Below are positions 1 to 8,201 of a stretch of DNA of 64,000 nt, piece after piece. The DNA is from JBHIKY01 sp042139015 (GTDB lineage: Bacteria; Bacillota; Bacilli; Bacillales; Marinococcaceae): positions 62,001 through 126,000 of the forward strand of contig NZ_JBHIKY010000002.1 of the NCBI RefSeq assembly GCF_042139015.1, read 5' to 3'. The notes beneath the pieces are model-generated. The model saw only the letters and a list, made by a program, of their open reading frames with translations, searched no databases and was not told where the DNA came from. Made by a program: the position numbers and the translations under genes. Each line of letters starts with the position of its first letter. Positions within the stretch are counted from its first letter, which is position 1.

Positions 1-45
1 CGTACCTATAGACCCTGTCGAGCCCAATAATGAAATATTTTTCAT
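1..45 (-). CDS. dxr: 1-deoxy-D-xylulose-5-phosphate reductoisomerase, first 15 codons only
   Basis: Only the N-terminus lies in the window; the rest runs off the left edge. The reverse strand reads MKNISLLGSTGSIGT, the glycine-rich NADPH-binding start typical of DXP reductoisomerase of the MEP isoprenoid pathway. An AGGGGAG ribosome-binding site lies just upstream of the ATG. Its position directly downstream of cdsA matches the usual Bacillus order uppS-cdsA-dxr. The call rests on 15 residues plus synteny. Confidence 0.82.
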   Translation of the reverse strand, partial: MKNISLLGSTGSIGT

Positions 46-81
46 GATTTCTCCCCTGACTGTCTTAAATCTATCATATAA

Positions 82-882
82 TTAACCGAAAAAGTGTAAA
101 AATTGGAGTAAAGGCATAACAAAAATTAAGCTGTCAAAACGGTCCAGTACTCCGCCATGCCCCGGAAGCATCGTCCCTGAATCTTTAACTGCATAATGCC
201 TCTTCAGCGCGGATTCCACTAAATCGCCAAGCTGTCCGAAGACAGATGTAACAATAATGAAAAAACTGAGTGTCAGGAGGCTGTCGAACACCGGGAAATA
301 GTAATGAAAGACGAGACCGATGACAATAGCAGCCGCTGTACCTCCGATAAATCCTTCAAGTGTTTTTTTGGGACTGATATCCGGCCATAGTTTATGTCTG
401 CCAAATTTTCTTCCAATAAAATACGCTCCTGAATCCGTCGCCCAAATGATGAATAATATCAGAAAGACGAAAACAAGGCCGTTTTCTTCAAGGTTACGCG
501 TCATTAGTAAATTGTGAAAACCATATCCTATGTAAACTGATGACAATATAACAAAGCCTGCTTCATCAAAGGTAAAGGAGTTTTTCGTTACTACAGTAAG
601 TGCCAGAAGCAGTAAAATCATCACGAGAAATACTTCCACTTTAGTCACATGTTCCAGGAACGGGGCTTCCATCCATGGAATTGGCACAAGCAGAACCCAC
701 ATAAAGACCATACTGATAAACCCCATCAAAGATGCAGGAGCAATGTGCTTCATCCGTAATAATTCATACATGGCAATGGAGGCAAGAGCCGTAATCACGA
801 CAGTAAACAACGGGCCGCCTATGATTACAACGCTAAGCAGGGCAATGGCTCCGATGACTCCAGTTATCATACGCTGCTTCAT
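82..882 (-). CDS. cdsA: Phosphatidate cytidylyltransferase
   Basis: CDP-diacylglycerol synthase: it makes CDP-diacylglycerol from phosphatidic acid and CTP, the branch point of phospholipid synthesis at the cytoplasmic membrane. The 266-aa product is hydrophobic throughout, with roughly seven to eight membrane segments. Near the C-terminus it has the family signature, visible here as KDSGTMLPGHGGVLDRFDSL (S..KD...PGHGG..DR.D). Length is normal for the family. The start has a GGAGG site seven bases upstream. It lies 13 bp downstream of uppS and is probably co-transcribed with uppS and dxr. Confidence 0.95.
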   Translation of the reverse strand: MKQRMITGVIGAIALLSVVIIGGPLFTVVITALASIAMYELLRMKHIAPASLMGFISMVFMWVLLVPIPWMEAPFLEHVTKVEVFLVMILLLLALTVVTKNSFTFDEAGFVILSSVYIGYGFHNLLMTRNLEENGLVFVFLILFIIWATDSGAYFIGRKFGRHKLWPDISPKKTLEGFIGGTAAAIVIGLVFHYYFPVFDSLLTLSFFIIVTSVFGQLGDLVESALKRHYAVKDSGTMLPGHGGVLDRFDSLIFVMPLLQFLHFFG

Positions 883-895
883 CTCTTATCCTCCA

Positions 896-1660
896 TTATA
901 CTCCACCGTAGCGGCGTTTCCGTGTTTGGTAGATGTGAACGGCTTCCATTAAATCATCCTCGCCAAAATCCGGCCAAAGTACATCTGTAAACCAAAATTC
1001 GCTGTAAGCAAGCTGCCACAGCATAAAGTTGCTCAGTCGTATTTCTCCGCTGGTTCGGATGAGCAGATCCGGATCAGGCAGACCACTGCTTAGAAGTCTT
1101 TCAGATAAAACATTTTCATCGATATCAAGCGCTGAGCGTTTTCCTGCTTCTACTTCTTCGCAGAGTGTTCGTACTGCCTGCATAAGTTCATGCCGGCTTC
1201 CATAATTCAATGCAAAGTTAAGCACAATTCCGGTATTGTGCTTTGTTTCTTCGACAGCTTTATCGACTGCTCGGCTAGTATGGGACGGCAGCAGATTTTT
1301 ATCCCCCATGACACGGACCTTGACATTATTTTTTTGAAGCTTGGGAAGTTCATTCCCGAGAAACCGTTCTGGAAGCTTCATTAAAAAATCAACTTCCGTT
1401 TTAGGACGCTTCCAATTTTCAGTTGAAAAAGCATAAAGTGTTAAGTATTTAACTCCAATTTCATCAGCTTTTTCAACGACACGGTTGATCACTTTCATTC
1501 CTTCTCTGTGACCCGCTACTCTCGGGAGACCTTTCTTCTTCGCCCAGCGTCCGTTCCCATCCATTATAATTGCTATATGAGAAGGGATGCGGCCGAGTTT
1601 AATCGTCTCAGCATCTTCCCCTTGTTTCGGCCGAGTCTGGCTAAAAAATCGATCTATCAT
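896..1660 (-). CDS. uppS: Isoprenyl (undecaprenyl) diphosphate synthase
   Basis: Cis-prenyltransferase that adds isopentenyl units to farnesyl diphosphate to make undecaprenyl diphosphate, the lipid carrier for peptidoglycan and teichoic acid. The product is 254 aa from the chosen ATG. Visible motifs are HIAIIMDGNGRWAKK, with the catalytic Asp at about residue 34, and the C-terminal RTSGEIRLSNFM and SEFWFTDVLWPDF blocks. An in-frame GTG 33 bp upstream would add 11 residues but has no ribosome-binding site. The ATG was chosen from family N-terminal length and a weak GGTG site. A terminator separates it from frr. Confidence 0.94.
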   Translation of the reverse strand: MIDRFFSQTRPKQGEDAETIKLGRIPSHIAIIMDGNGRWAKKKGLPRVAGHREGMKVINRVVEKADEIGVKYLTLYAFSTENWKRPKTEVDFLMKLPERFLGNELPKLQKNNVKVRVMGDKNLLPSHTSRAVDKAVEETKHNTGIVLNFALNYGSRHELMQAVRTLCEEVEAGKRSALDIDENVLSERLLSSGLPDPDLLIRTSGEIRLSNFMLWQLAYSEFWFTDVLWPDFGEDDLMEAVHIYQTRKRRYGGV

Positions 1661-1750
1661 GGTAAGGACACCAGCCTTCTGTAAATATATCACGTATTCT
1701 CATTACCTTATATATGTACGAAACGTTGAAGGTAAAAAGAAGGAATCCTA

Positions 1751-1783
1751 CAAAAAAACCCTCTTTAAATAAGAAGAGGGTTT
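1751..1783 (-). terminator. Rho-independent terminator after frr
   Basis: On the minus strand, AAACCCTCTT and AAGAGGGTTT pair around a short loop and a run of T residues follows. It lies between the frr stop and the uppS start, so it should end transcription of rpsB-tsf-pyrH-frr or attenuate it before uppS. Confidence 0.85.
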
Positions 1784-1815
1784 ATAAGTCTGCCTTCATT
1801 GTAACGTGATTTGCA

Positions 1816-2373
1816 TTAAACTTCCATAATTTCTTGTTCTTTATCCTCTGCCGCTTTGTCGATAGAAGCGACGTATTTATTTGTGGCTTTTTGGACGGCT
1901 TCCTGTTCACGACGTAAATCATCTTCTGTCATTTCTCCGTCTTTCTGCTGCTTTTTCAAGTCTTCGTTCGCGTCTCTGCGCACATTGCGGACAGCAACCC
2001 GGGCTTCTTCCGCATATTTTTTCACAAGACGGGTTAAATCTTTGCGCCGCTCTTCTGTAAGAGCTGGCACGGAAATACGGATTACATCTCCGTCATTGTT
2101 TGGTGATAGACCGATATCTGCTTTTTGAATGCCCTTTTCAATATCTCCAATAGAGGATTTATCGAACGGAGATATAATCATAAGACGTGCTTCCGGGACA
2201 GAAATGGTGGCCAGCTGATTTAGAGGAGTATCCGCCCCATAATAATTCACGAACACTTTATCAAGCATGGAAGGGTTCGCTCGTCCTGCCCGGAGTGTGG
2301 CCAGTTCCCTGTGAAGTGAATCAACCGATCTGCTCATTTTCGTTTCTGCTTCTTGAATTGTATCCTTTGCCAT
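1816..2373 (-). CDS. frr: Ribosome recycling factor
   Basis: RRF, 185 aa, the family's usual length. With EF-G it splits the post-termination ribosome complex. The long helical domain at both ends and the central conserved segments (LRAGRANPSML near residue 27, PEARLMIISPFDKS in the middle, EERRKDLTRLVKKYAEEARV towards the end) are all present. Its ATG overlaps the pyrH stop codon by one base (TAATG), so the two are translationally coupled. An AGGGGGA ribosome-binding site lies inside the end of pyrH. Confidence 0.97.
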   Translation of the reverse strand: MAKDTIQEAETKMSRSVDSLHRELATLRAGRANPSMLDKVFVNYYGADTPLNQLATISVPEARLMIISPFDKSSIGDIEKGIQKADIGLSPNNDGDVIRISVPALTEERRKDLTRLVKKYAEEARVAVRNVRRDANEDLKKQQKDGEMTEDDLRREQEAVQKATNKYVASIDKAAEDKEQEIMEV

Positions 2374-3092
2374 TATCCATTCCCCCTGACAACGGTTCCG
2401 ATTTCCTGGCCGAGAACCGCTTTTTTAATGTTTCCTTCTTCCATGATAGAAAATACCAACAGCGGAATATTGTTGTCCATACATAAAGTTGAAGCGGTCG
2501 AATCCATAACGCCCAGGCCGCCATTTAATAAATCCAGATAAGTCAGCTCACGATATTTCTTTGCGTTGGTGTTAATTGAAGGATCTGCATCATACACACC
2601 ATCCACTTTATTTTTTGCCATCAAAATAACTTCCGCTTCGATTTCCGCCGCTCTCAAAGCAGCTGTCGTATCTGTTGAAAAGTAAGGATTACCTGTACCT
2701 GCCGCAAAAATAACGACACGTTTTTTTTCAAGGTGGCGGATGGCTTTGCGGCGTATGTATGGTTCTGCAACTTGCCTCATTTCAATGGATGTTTGCACAC
2801 GGGTCTGAACTCCATTGTCTTCGAGACTGTCCTGCAAAGCCAGTGAATTCATCACAGTTGCAAGCATCCCCATATAATCTGCCGTCGCCCGGTCCATCCC
2901 GCGGGAACTGCCGGCGAGTCCTCTCCAAATATTGCCGCCGCCAACTACAACAGCAACTTCTACATCCAATTCTACTATTTCTTTAATTTGAGATGCAATA
3001 GATTGTATTACTATTGGATCAATGCCATAGCCTTGCTGTCCTGCCAGTGCTTCTCCGCTTAATTTCAGAACCACACGATTATATTTTCCCAT
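2373..3092 (-). CDS. pyrH: Uridylate kinase
   Basis: UMP kinase of pyrimidine nucleotide synthesis, converting UMP and ATP to UDP and ADP. The 239-aa product has the amino-acid-kinase fold motifs KLSGEAL near the N-terminus, VVVGGGNIWRG in the first third, and DTTAALRAAEIEAEVI with KVDGVYDADP in the second half. An upstream in-frame extension of 29 residues is open but not family-like. The ATG giving MGKYNRVVLKLSG matches the usual 240-aa length. It follows tsf and is coupled to frr by a one-base overlap. Confidence 0.96.
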   Translation of the reverse strand: MGKYNRVVLKLSGEALAGQQGYGIDPIVIQSIASQIKEIVELDVEVAVVVGGGNIWRGLAGSSRGMDRATADYMGMLATVMNSLALQDSLEDNGVQTRVQTSIEMRQVAEPYIRRKAIRHLEKKRVVIFAAGTGNPYFSTDTTAALRAAEIEAEVILMAKNKVDGVYDADPSINTNAKKYRELTYLDLLNGGLGVMDSTASTLCMDNNIPLLVFSIMEEGNIKKAVLGQEIGTVVRGNG

Positions 3093-3119
3093 GTCCAGCC
3101 CCCAATTTCCGTATATCTC

Positions 3120-3205
3120 CTGCTGAAAGAAATTCCATTCGTAAATCTTTAAAAAGAAGGGGCTGCTGCAACGGCGCAATGCCCTGCAAAACGCAAGCCC
3201 CCTGT
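3120..3205 (-). terminator. Possible terminator or attenuator between tsf and pyrH
   Basis: On the minus strand a GGGGGCTTGC arm and a GCAGCAGCCCC arm can pair, with a second small pairing in the loop, followed by TTCTTTTT. The loop is long and the pairing imperfect, so this is a weaker candidate than the rpsB-tsf terminator. Confidence 0.4.
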
Positions 3206-3209
3206 TTTA

Positions 3210-4091
3210 TTATTTTTTCACTTGTGACATAACTTCTTCTGCAAAGTTATCTTCACGCTTCTCCATGCCTTCGCCAACTTCAAAGCGTACGAAGGATTTC
3301 ACTGTTCCGCCTTTGGCAGAAACATATTTTCCAACCTTCTGCTCGCTGTCTTTTACGAATTCCTGATCATTCAGACAGATTTGTTCGAAATATTTATTGA
3401 TCCGGCCGGCTACCATTTTTTCTACGATTTTTTCCGGTTTGCCTTCGTTCAATGCCTGCTGCTTCAGGATTTCTTTTTCGCGTTCTGTTTCTTCTGCAGG
3501 AACTTCATCGCGGGAAACGTAGCTGGGGTTGATAGCTGCGACGTGCATCGCTACATCTTTGGCGAGTTGTGCATCGTCCGTACCTTCGATTACGGTGAGA
3601 ACCCCAATTCTTCCTCCCATGTGCAGATATTCGCCGAACACGCTATTTTCAGGCTTCTGTACAACGTTGAAACGACGGAGGGAAATTTTCTCGCCGATTT
3701 TTACGATTTGATCATTGATATAAGACTCAAGTGACGTTCCACTTGAATATTCAGCTTTCAGAGCAGCCTCTACATCTGCCGGTTCTTCTTTAAGCAGAAA
3801 TTGAGAAATATCTTTGACAAGCTGCTGAAAATTTTCATTCTTAGCCACAAAATCTGTTTCTGAATTAATTTCAGCAATAACTGCTTTATTTCCTTCAGAA
3901 GTCACAAACGCAAGACCCTCTGCTGCTACACGGTCTGCTTTTTTGGCAGCTTTGGAGATTCCTTTTTCACGAAGATAATCAATTGCTTTATCCATGTCTC
4001 CGCCAGTTTCAGTTAATGCTTTTTTGCAGTCCATCATACCTGCGCCCGTTTTCTCGCGCAGTTCTTTTACCATACTTGCTGTAATTGCCAT
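3210..4091 (-). CDS. tsf: Elongation factor Ts
   Basis: Nucleotide exchange factor for EF-Tu, 293 aa. The N-terminal UBA-like domain carries the signature VKELREKTGAGMMDCKKAL, followed by the core motif INSETDFVAKNENFQ. The C-terminus keeps the VRFEVGEGMEKREDNFAEEV block. A GGAGG ribosome-binding site lies nine bases before the ATG. It follows rpsB, as in nearly all bacteria, with a clear hairpin terminator between them that may set the S2 to EF-Ts ratio. Confidence 0.97.
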   Translation of the reverse strand: MAITASMVKELREKTGAGMMDCKKALTETGGDMDKAIDYLREKGISKAAKKADRVAAEGLAFVTSEGNKAVIAEINSETDFVAKNENFQQLVKDISQFLLKEEPADVEAALKAEYSSGTSLESYINDQIVKIGEKISLRRFNVVQKPENSVFGEYLHMGGRIGVLTVIEGTDDAQLAKDVAMHVAAINPSYVSRDEVPAEETEREKEILKQQALNEGKPEKIVEKMVAGRINKYFEQICLNDQEFVKDSEQKVGKYVSAKGGTVKSFVRFEVGEGMEKREDNFAEEVMSQVKK

Positions 4092-4152
4092 GTGTTTCTG
4101 CCTCCTTTAGTGAGTAAAACCATTATAAGGTAATAATCGTCCAGCGCTTCAT

Positions 4153-4188
4153 AAAAAAGAGTGATAAAGGGCCATCCCCTTTTATCAC
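4153..4188 (-). terminator. Terminator between rpsB and tsf
   Basis: The minus strand has GTGATAAAAGGG pairing with CCCTTTATCAC, followed by TCTTTTTT. It is a strong hairpin and T-run, and probably acts as a partial terminator between the two translation genes. Confidence 0.85.
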
Positions 4189-4233
4189 CCTTATGGTTCA
4201 AGCTGCCGCTGCATAATATAGAGCGGACTCTTT

Positions 4234-4983
4234 TTAGTTATTCGTTACAGTTTCTTCTTCATCCTGTCCTTCAGCTTCTACCGGCTCTTCTTCCTGCTGT
4301 TCGCTTTGAATAGCTTCAATGACAGCATCTGCCATTTTAGAAGTAAGAAGACGCACCGCGCGGATAGCATCGTCATTACCAGGAATTACTTTGTCAATTT
4401 CATCAGGATCGCAGTTTGTATCCACGACAGAAATAATCGGGATATTTAACTTATGAGCTTCTGCTACCGTGATTCTCTCTTTACGAGGATCGATGATGAA
4501 TATTGCGTCAGGTACTGCTTCCATATCTTTAATGCCGCCAAGAAACTTCTCGAGACGATCCATTTCTTTTTTCAGAAGCATAACTTCTTTTTTAGGAAGA
4601 ACATCAAAGGTTCCGTCTTCCTGCATTTTTTCAAGGCTTTTCAGACGGTTAATCCGCTTGCGGATGGTTGCGAAGTTAGTAAGCGTTCCACCAAGCCACC
4701 GCTGATTAATATAATACATGCCGCAGCGAATTGCTTCTTCGCGGATTGAATCCTGAGCCTGCTTTTTTGTGCCGACAAATAGGATTTTCCCTCCGTCAGC
4801 AGCGATATCCCGCACATAGTTATATGCTTCTTCAACTTTCTTCACCGTTTTCTGCAAATCGATGATGTAGATACCGTTTCTCTCTGTAAAGATGTAACGG
4901 CCCATTTTCGGGTTCCAGCGGCGGGTCTGGTGTCCGAAGTGTACTCCTGCTTCTAGCAGTTGTTTCATAGAAATAACAGCCAT
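4234..4983 (-). CDS. rpsB: 30S ribosomal protein S2
   Basis: Small-subunit protein uS2, 249 aa. The N-terminus MKQLLEAGVHFGHQTRRWNP is the S2 signature, and the second signature appears as PDAIFIIDPRKERITVAEAH. The acidic C-terminal tail (EEEPVEAEGQDEEE) is usual in Bacilli. The start has a strong AAGGAGG site. It has its own promoter immediately downstream of swrB, so the ribosomal block is transcriptionally separate from the flagellar operon. Confidence 0.97.
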   Translation of the reverse strand: MAVISMKQLLEAGVHFGHQTRRWNPKMGRYIFTERNGIYIIDLQKTVKKVEEAYNYVRDIAADGGKILFVGTKKQAQDSIREEAIRCGMYYINQRWLGGTLTNFATIRKRINRLKSLEKMQEDGTFDVLPKKEVMLLKKEMDRLEKFLGGIKDMEAVPDAIFIIDPRKERITVAEAHKLNIPIISVVDTNCDPDEIDKVIPGNDDAIRAVRLLTSKMADAVIEAIQSEQQEEEPVEAEGQDEEETVTNN

Positions 4984-5089
4984 ACTAAATTTCCTCCTTT
5001 GGTTTTTCCTCCGCAGCCATCGTTTTCACTCAAGACCTTACGGCACCTTTGATTGAATCAGACTGCGTGTGTAATGAACACCGTGGATT

Positions 5090-5118
5090 AATATACCATA
5101 TGATGACCTTCAACGCAA
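5090..5118 (-). promoter_or_regulatory. Candidate sigma-A promoter for rpsB
   Basis: On the minus strand, TTGCGT and TATATT are separated by 17 bp, and the -10 is preceded by TG (extended -10, TGGTATATT). It lies about 107 bp upstream of the rpsB start and just after the swrB stop. Read from sequence only. Confidence 0.55.
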
Positions 5119-5124
5119 GACAAA

Positions 5125-5598
5125 TCAGCGATTTGTGTCCGCTTGATAAAATTTCATGAAAAGCTCGACTTCTCCTTGGCCAAGCTGCAGCAGTTTTGCG
5201 ATTTCCCCTGGTTGTTTCCCCTGGGCAGCAAGAGCAAGTACCTTTGATTGATCTGATGCTTCGGCTGTATCGCCAGTTTTTGGAACCGGAGGGGCAAAGC
5301 CGGATTCTTCTTCATGAAAATCAACAGAATCCGCCGCAGGAACAGGACTCTGCTGGATTCCTCCCAGGCCTGCAGGCTGCTCAGGCGATGCCTGTCTTTT
5401 CATATTATATATAAACATTTCATTATCTTTTTTCATTTCAGCCGTGTACTTTGCCAGGAGCTCTTCAATGTCATCTTTTGCTTCAGCTACAGAAGCTGCC
5501 TCAGACTGGATCCTCTGCTGGCGCTGATATAAAAGAATGATAAGCCAAAAGCTGAGGCAGTGAAGGGCAAGACTGAAAATCAGCAGTATGATTAGCAT
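5125..5598 (-). CDS. swrB: SwrB-like swarming motility protein
   Basis: The 157-aa protein has one N-terminal membrane anchor (about residues 1-22, rich in Leu and Ile), a short coiled-coil-like stretch (QSEAASVAEAKDDIEELLAK), a variable Pro/Gln/Glu-rich middle and a C-terminal helical segment with KVLALAAQGKQPGEIAKLL that resembles a helix-turn-helix. This architecture and its place after sigD and before rpsB match SwrB (YlxL) of B. subtilis, which promotes assembly of the flagellar export apparatus and basal body. Sequence outside the anchor and C-terminus is poorly conserved in the family, so the assignment leans on synteny. Confidence 0.75.
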   Translation of the reverse strand: MLIILLIFSLALHCLSFWLIILLYQRQQRIQSEAASVAEAKDDIEELLAKYTAEMKKDNEMFIYNMKRQASPEQPAGLGGIQQSPVPAADSVDFHEEESGFAPPVPKTGDTAEASDQSKVLALAAQGKQPGEIAKLLQLGQGEVELFMKFYQADTNR

Positions 5599-5607
5599 CG
5601 AATCTTC

Positions 5608-5916
5608 CTAACCTGTTATGTCAATTGTTTTTCCTTTGTATGGATGTTCCATTTCTTCTGGTTTTTTCAACTGTTCTCGTCTTTGCTGCTGAGGTTGCTC
5701 CTGCTGGTCCGACCCGCCTGTATCATTACCCAGGCGGTTTTTTTCGGTCTTTTCTTTACCCTGCACCTGGGACCGCTGTTTATGCTCCGATTTCAGCTGT
5801 TCATTATTCAGCCTGTCCTGCATTGTCTGGCCGCGCTGCTGTAATTGTTCCTGCAGTTTGCCTGCATCCTGGCTCCTCGGTAATGCAACCTGCAGTTCCA
5901 CACCTTTCCAGCTCAA
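5608..5916 (-). CDS. Small Gln/Glu/Lys-rich protein of unknown function
   Basis: I do not recognise a named family for this 102-aa hydrophilic protein. It begins MSWKGVELQVALPRSQDAGK, has a long charged and glutamine-rich middle predicted to be helical or disordered, and ends HPYKGKTIDITG. There is no signal peptide or membrane segment. It sits 9 bp upstream of swrB and about 40 bp downstream of the DUF342 gene, so it is probably part of the sigma-D end of the fla/che operon. The ordered N- and C-terminal ends suggest short binding motifs joined by a linker; that is inference. Confidence 0.7.
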   Translation of the reverse strand: MSWKGVELQVALPRSQDAGKLQEQLQQRGQTMQDRLNNEQLKSEHKQRSQVQGKEKTEKNRLGNDTGGSDQQEQPQQQRREQLKKPEEMEHPYKGKTIDITG

Positions 5917-5955
5917 GAATACAACCCCCTCTGAAGTTATTGAAAATTGTAAGGA

Positions 5956-7329
5956 TCAGCGAATATTTAGAGCCACCTCCCCATTTTCAAAATACAAAGA
6001 TACATTTTTATACGCCGTATTCAATTTACGAGTATATTTTCCAAAATGGAAATCAACGTTAGAATGCACTGTATGATCTATCCATACAATTCCTTTTTCT
6101 TCATTTTCAGAAACCTCTTTCCATTCGTCAACCTCTTCCATTGCTTCTTTTGCCCGCTTTTTCCACATTTCTATCGTATTTCTTGCTCGGAGCTTCATAA
6201 TTCTTTCTTTTGAAGACAGGGGCTTCTGATCAGCTTTTTTCGCAAGTGCCTGCACGAGGGCATCCAATTTTTTCAGTTCCTCATTTGCTTTCCGTAAGAT
6301 ATTTGTAAGATGTTTCTGCTGGTCCAAATAATGCTTTGAAAGACCGATATAAAATGACGTCGGTGTATTCATGATGTTCCCGGCTTCTTTTACATGAATT
6401 TTATGCACAGCTGAAATACTCCCTCCAACGACCTGGCCTTTTCCTGCATTGCATATTATACTGTCGCCCGATTCACAATAACTGTGCATTATCATCTGTT
6501 TAACTTGAATCAATCCACCAGCCTTTACATAAGCTTCGTTAATAAAAGTGGTGACCACATCTTTTCCGGCTGTCACGGAGCCTTTATGCTGAGCCGTCAC
6601 CCCAGCTCCAATATGTATGGATCCGCCTGCTTCCAAAAATGCTCCTTCCACTGTCCCAGAAATGCGTATATCCCCCTCTGCTTTTACCGAAAATCCAGAA
6701 AGGACATTGCCTTTTACAGTGACATTCCCGGTGAAGGTTATATTGCCTGTTTTCATTCCTACATCGCCATTTATCTCATAGAGTGGATACACGTGAATAG
6801 TTCTTTTATGAACACTAATCTGGCCGGAGGCGACAGCAAATAATTTTCTGCCCTCCACTCGTGTATTTTCCCCTGGATAAAGCGAAAAATCCTTTCCCGG
6901 TGCTGCGTCTACGGTTTTTCCATCAATTGTTTTCCCTTTTGTGCCGGGAGTAGCTTCAACTTTCTCCCCGGCTAAATCACCCTGTGAGACCATCGGAATG
7001 TCTATTACCGCTTTTAAATCCACGTCACCTTCAGACGTCTGATTGCTGCTTTTGCTAAAGCTCGAACGCATGTAGGCATCTCTTCCCCTGATCGGTTCTA
7101 CGCCGCGGGCAATAATAATAGGAAATGCTGTCTCGTGTGGTGACGGAACAATTTTTTCTAATACCGCCTCCACGATTCCAAACCGGACTCCATATTCCTC
7201 GAGAAATAAAATCCAATCTTCCCTCGTCCACGCTGTATTACTTTCTAAAGATGCCACAGTGGTCAGCACGGCTTTTTGAAAATCAGGTGTTATTTCAATT
7301 TCAAAATAATCTTGTATTTTTTCTGACAT
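5956..7329 (-). CDS. FapA/DUF342 family polymer-type beta-helix protein
   Basis: The 457-aa product belongs to the DUF342/FapA family. The N-terminal half is a mixed domain with a conserved stretch AVIDIPMVSQGDLAGEKVEA and GKTIDGKTVDAAPGKDF. The middle has repeated glycine-spaced beta-strands (GDIRISGTVEGAFLEAGGSI, HIGAGVTAQHKGSVTAGKDV), the mark of a right-handed beta-helix. The C-terminal third is a coiled coil. An upstream extension would overlap sigD; the ATG giving MSEKIQDYF has a GAGGCGGG site. The biochemical role of these proteins is uncertain. Its place between sigD and swrB suggests a link to motility or surface behaviour. Confidence 0.82.
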   Translation of the reverse strand: MSEKIQDYFEIEITPDFQKAVLTTVASLESNTAWTREDWILFLEEYGVRFGIVEAVLEKIVPSPHETAFPIIIARGVEPIRGRDAYMRSSFSKSSNQTSEGDVDLKAVIDIPMVSQGDLAGEKVEATPGTKGKTIDGKTVDAAPGKDFSLYPGENTRVEGRKLFAVASGQISVHKRTIHVYPLYEINGDVGMKTGNITFTGNVTVKGNVLSGFSVKAEGDIRISGTVEGAFLEAGGSIHIGAGVTAQHKGSVTAGKDVVTTFINEAYVKAGGLIQVKQMIMHSYCESGDSIICNAGKGQVVGGSISAVHKIHVKEAGNIMNTPTSFYIGLSKHYLDQQKHLTNILRKANEELKKLDALVQALAKKADQKPLSSKERIMKLRARNTIEMWKKRAKEAMEEVDEWKEVSENEEKGIVWIDHTVHSNVDFHFGKYTRKLNTAYKNVSLYFENGEVALNIR

Positions 7330-7387
7330 CCTACCCGCCTCTTTTTCTCCATTGTTCCAAAAGTACCTGTGCCTGACCTGAATTTCT

Positions 7388-8155
7388 TTAATTCCAGCGC
7401 TTTTCAAGTACCTGTTTTAATCGAAACAATGCTTTGGAATGAATCTGGGAAATACGAGAAGTGGACAGTCCCATAATTTCTCCAATTTCAGTTAGTGTCA
7501 TATCCTCTTCATAAAATAAACCGACAACAGTTTGCTCTTTTTTCGATAAATCCTTCATTACAAGAATAAGTTCAGCTACTGCTGCCTTTTTCATTACCTC
7601 CTCTTCCGGTGATGCAGCTGAACGGTCTTCTATTGCTGCGCTGTAGGTTTCCTCCCGCTCCCCTTCGGATGTTTCCTCGTCAATCGATAACGTATTCGCA
7701 TAAAAGCTCTCTGCAGACACTTTCCGGACTTCATCTACTGTCATGTCTATTTCTGTTCCAACTTCCTCTTCAGTTACGTGACGCCCATAACGCTGTTCAA
7801 GCTGCTCCATCGTTTCTTCGATTTTTTTTGCTTTATCCCTCAATGAACGAGGCATCCAGTCTTCATGCCGCAGGCCATCTAGAATCGCTCCGCGGATCCG
7901 GAAAGAAGCATACGTATCAAACTTTAATTCGCGGCTGAAATCAAATTTATTCATCGCATCATATAACCCAGATAAACCATGGCTGATCAGGTCCTGTCGC
8001 GATACATTCTGCGGGAGCCCGGCTCCTATCCGCTGAACGTGGTAGTGAACGAGGGGCTGGTAGACCTCCACAAGCTCATTAGCTGCTTCCCTATTTCTTT
8101 CCTTCAACCATTTATTCCAGAGTTCATGGTGGGCATGCGGTGTTGTCCGAGGCAT
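7388..8155 (-). CDS. sigD: RNA polymerase sigma factor for motility (sigma-D/FliA)
   Basis: Sigma-28 type factor, 255 aa, that directs transcription of late flagellar, chemotaxis and autolysin genes. Region 2 shows DLISHGLSGLYDAMNKFD and FDTYASFRIRGAILDGLR followed by DWMPRS. Region 3 contains the EEEVGTEIDMTVDEVRKV segment. Region 4.2 has the helix-turn-helix MTLTEIGEIMGLSTSRISQI. It lies 46 bp after cheD, the standard Bacillus position near the 3' end of the fla/che operon, where B. subtilis expression depends on how far transcription proceeds. Confidence 0.97.
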   Translation of the reverse strand: MPRTTPHAHHELWNKWLKERNREAANELVEVYQPLVHYHVQRIGAGLPQNVSRQDLISHGLSGLYDAMNKFDFSRELKFDTYASFRIRGAILDGLRHEDWMPRSLRDKAKKIEETMEQLEQRYGRHVTEEEVGTEIDMTVDEVRKVSAESFYANTLSIDEETSEGEREETYSAAIEDRSAASPEEEVMKKAAVAELILVMKDLSKKEQTVVGLFYEEDMTLTEIGEIMGLSTSRISQIHSKALFRLKQVLEKRWN

Positions 8156-8201
8156 AAACGCACTCCTTTCACTGAGGTTTTATTCTTTGAATCTACTGTT
8201 C

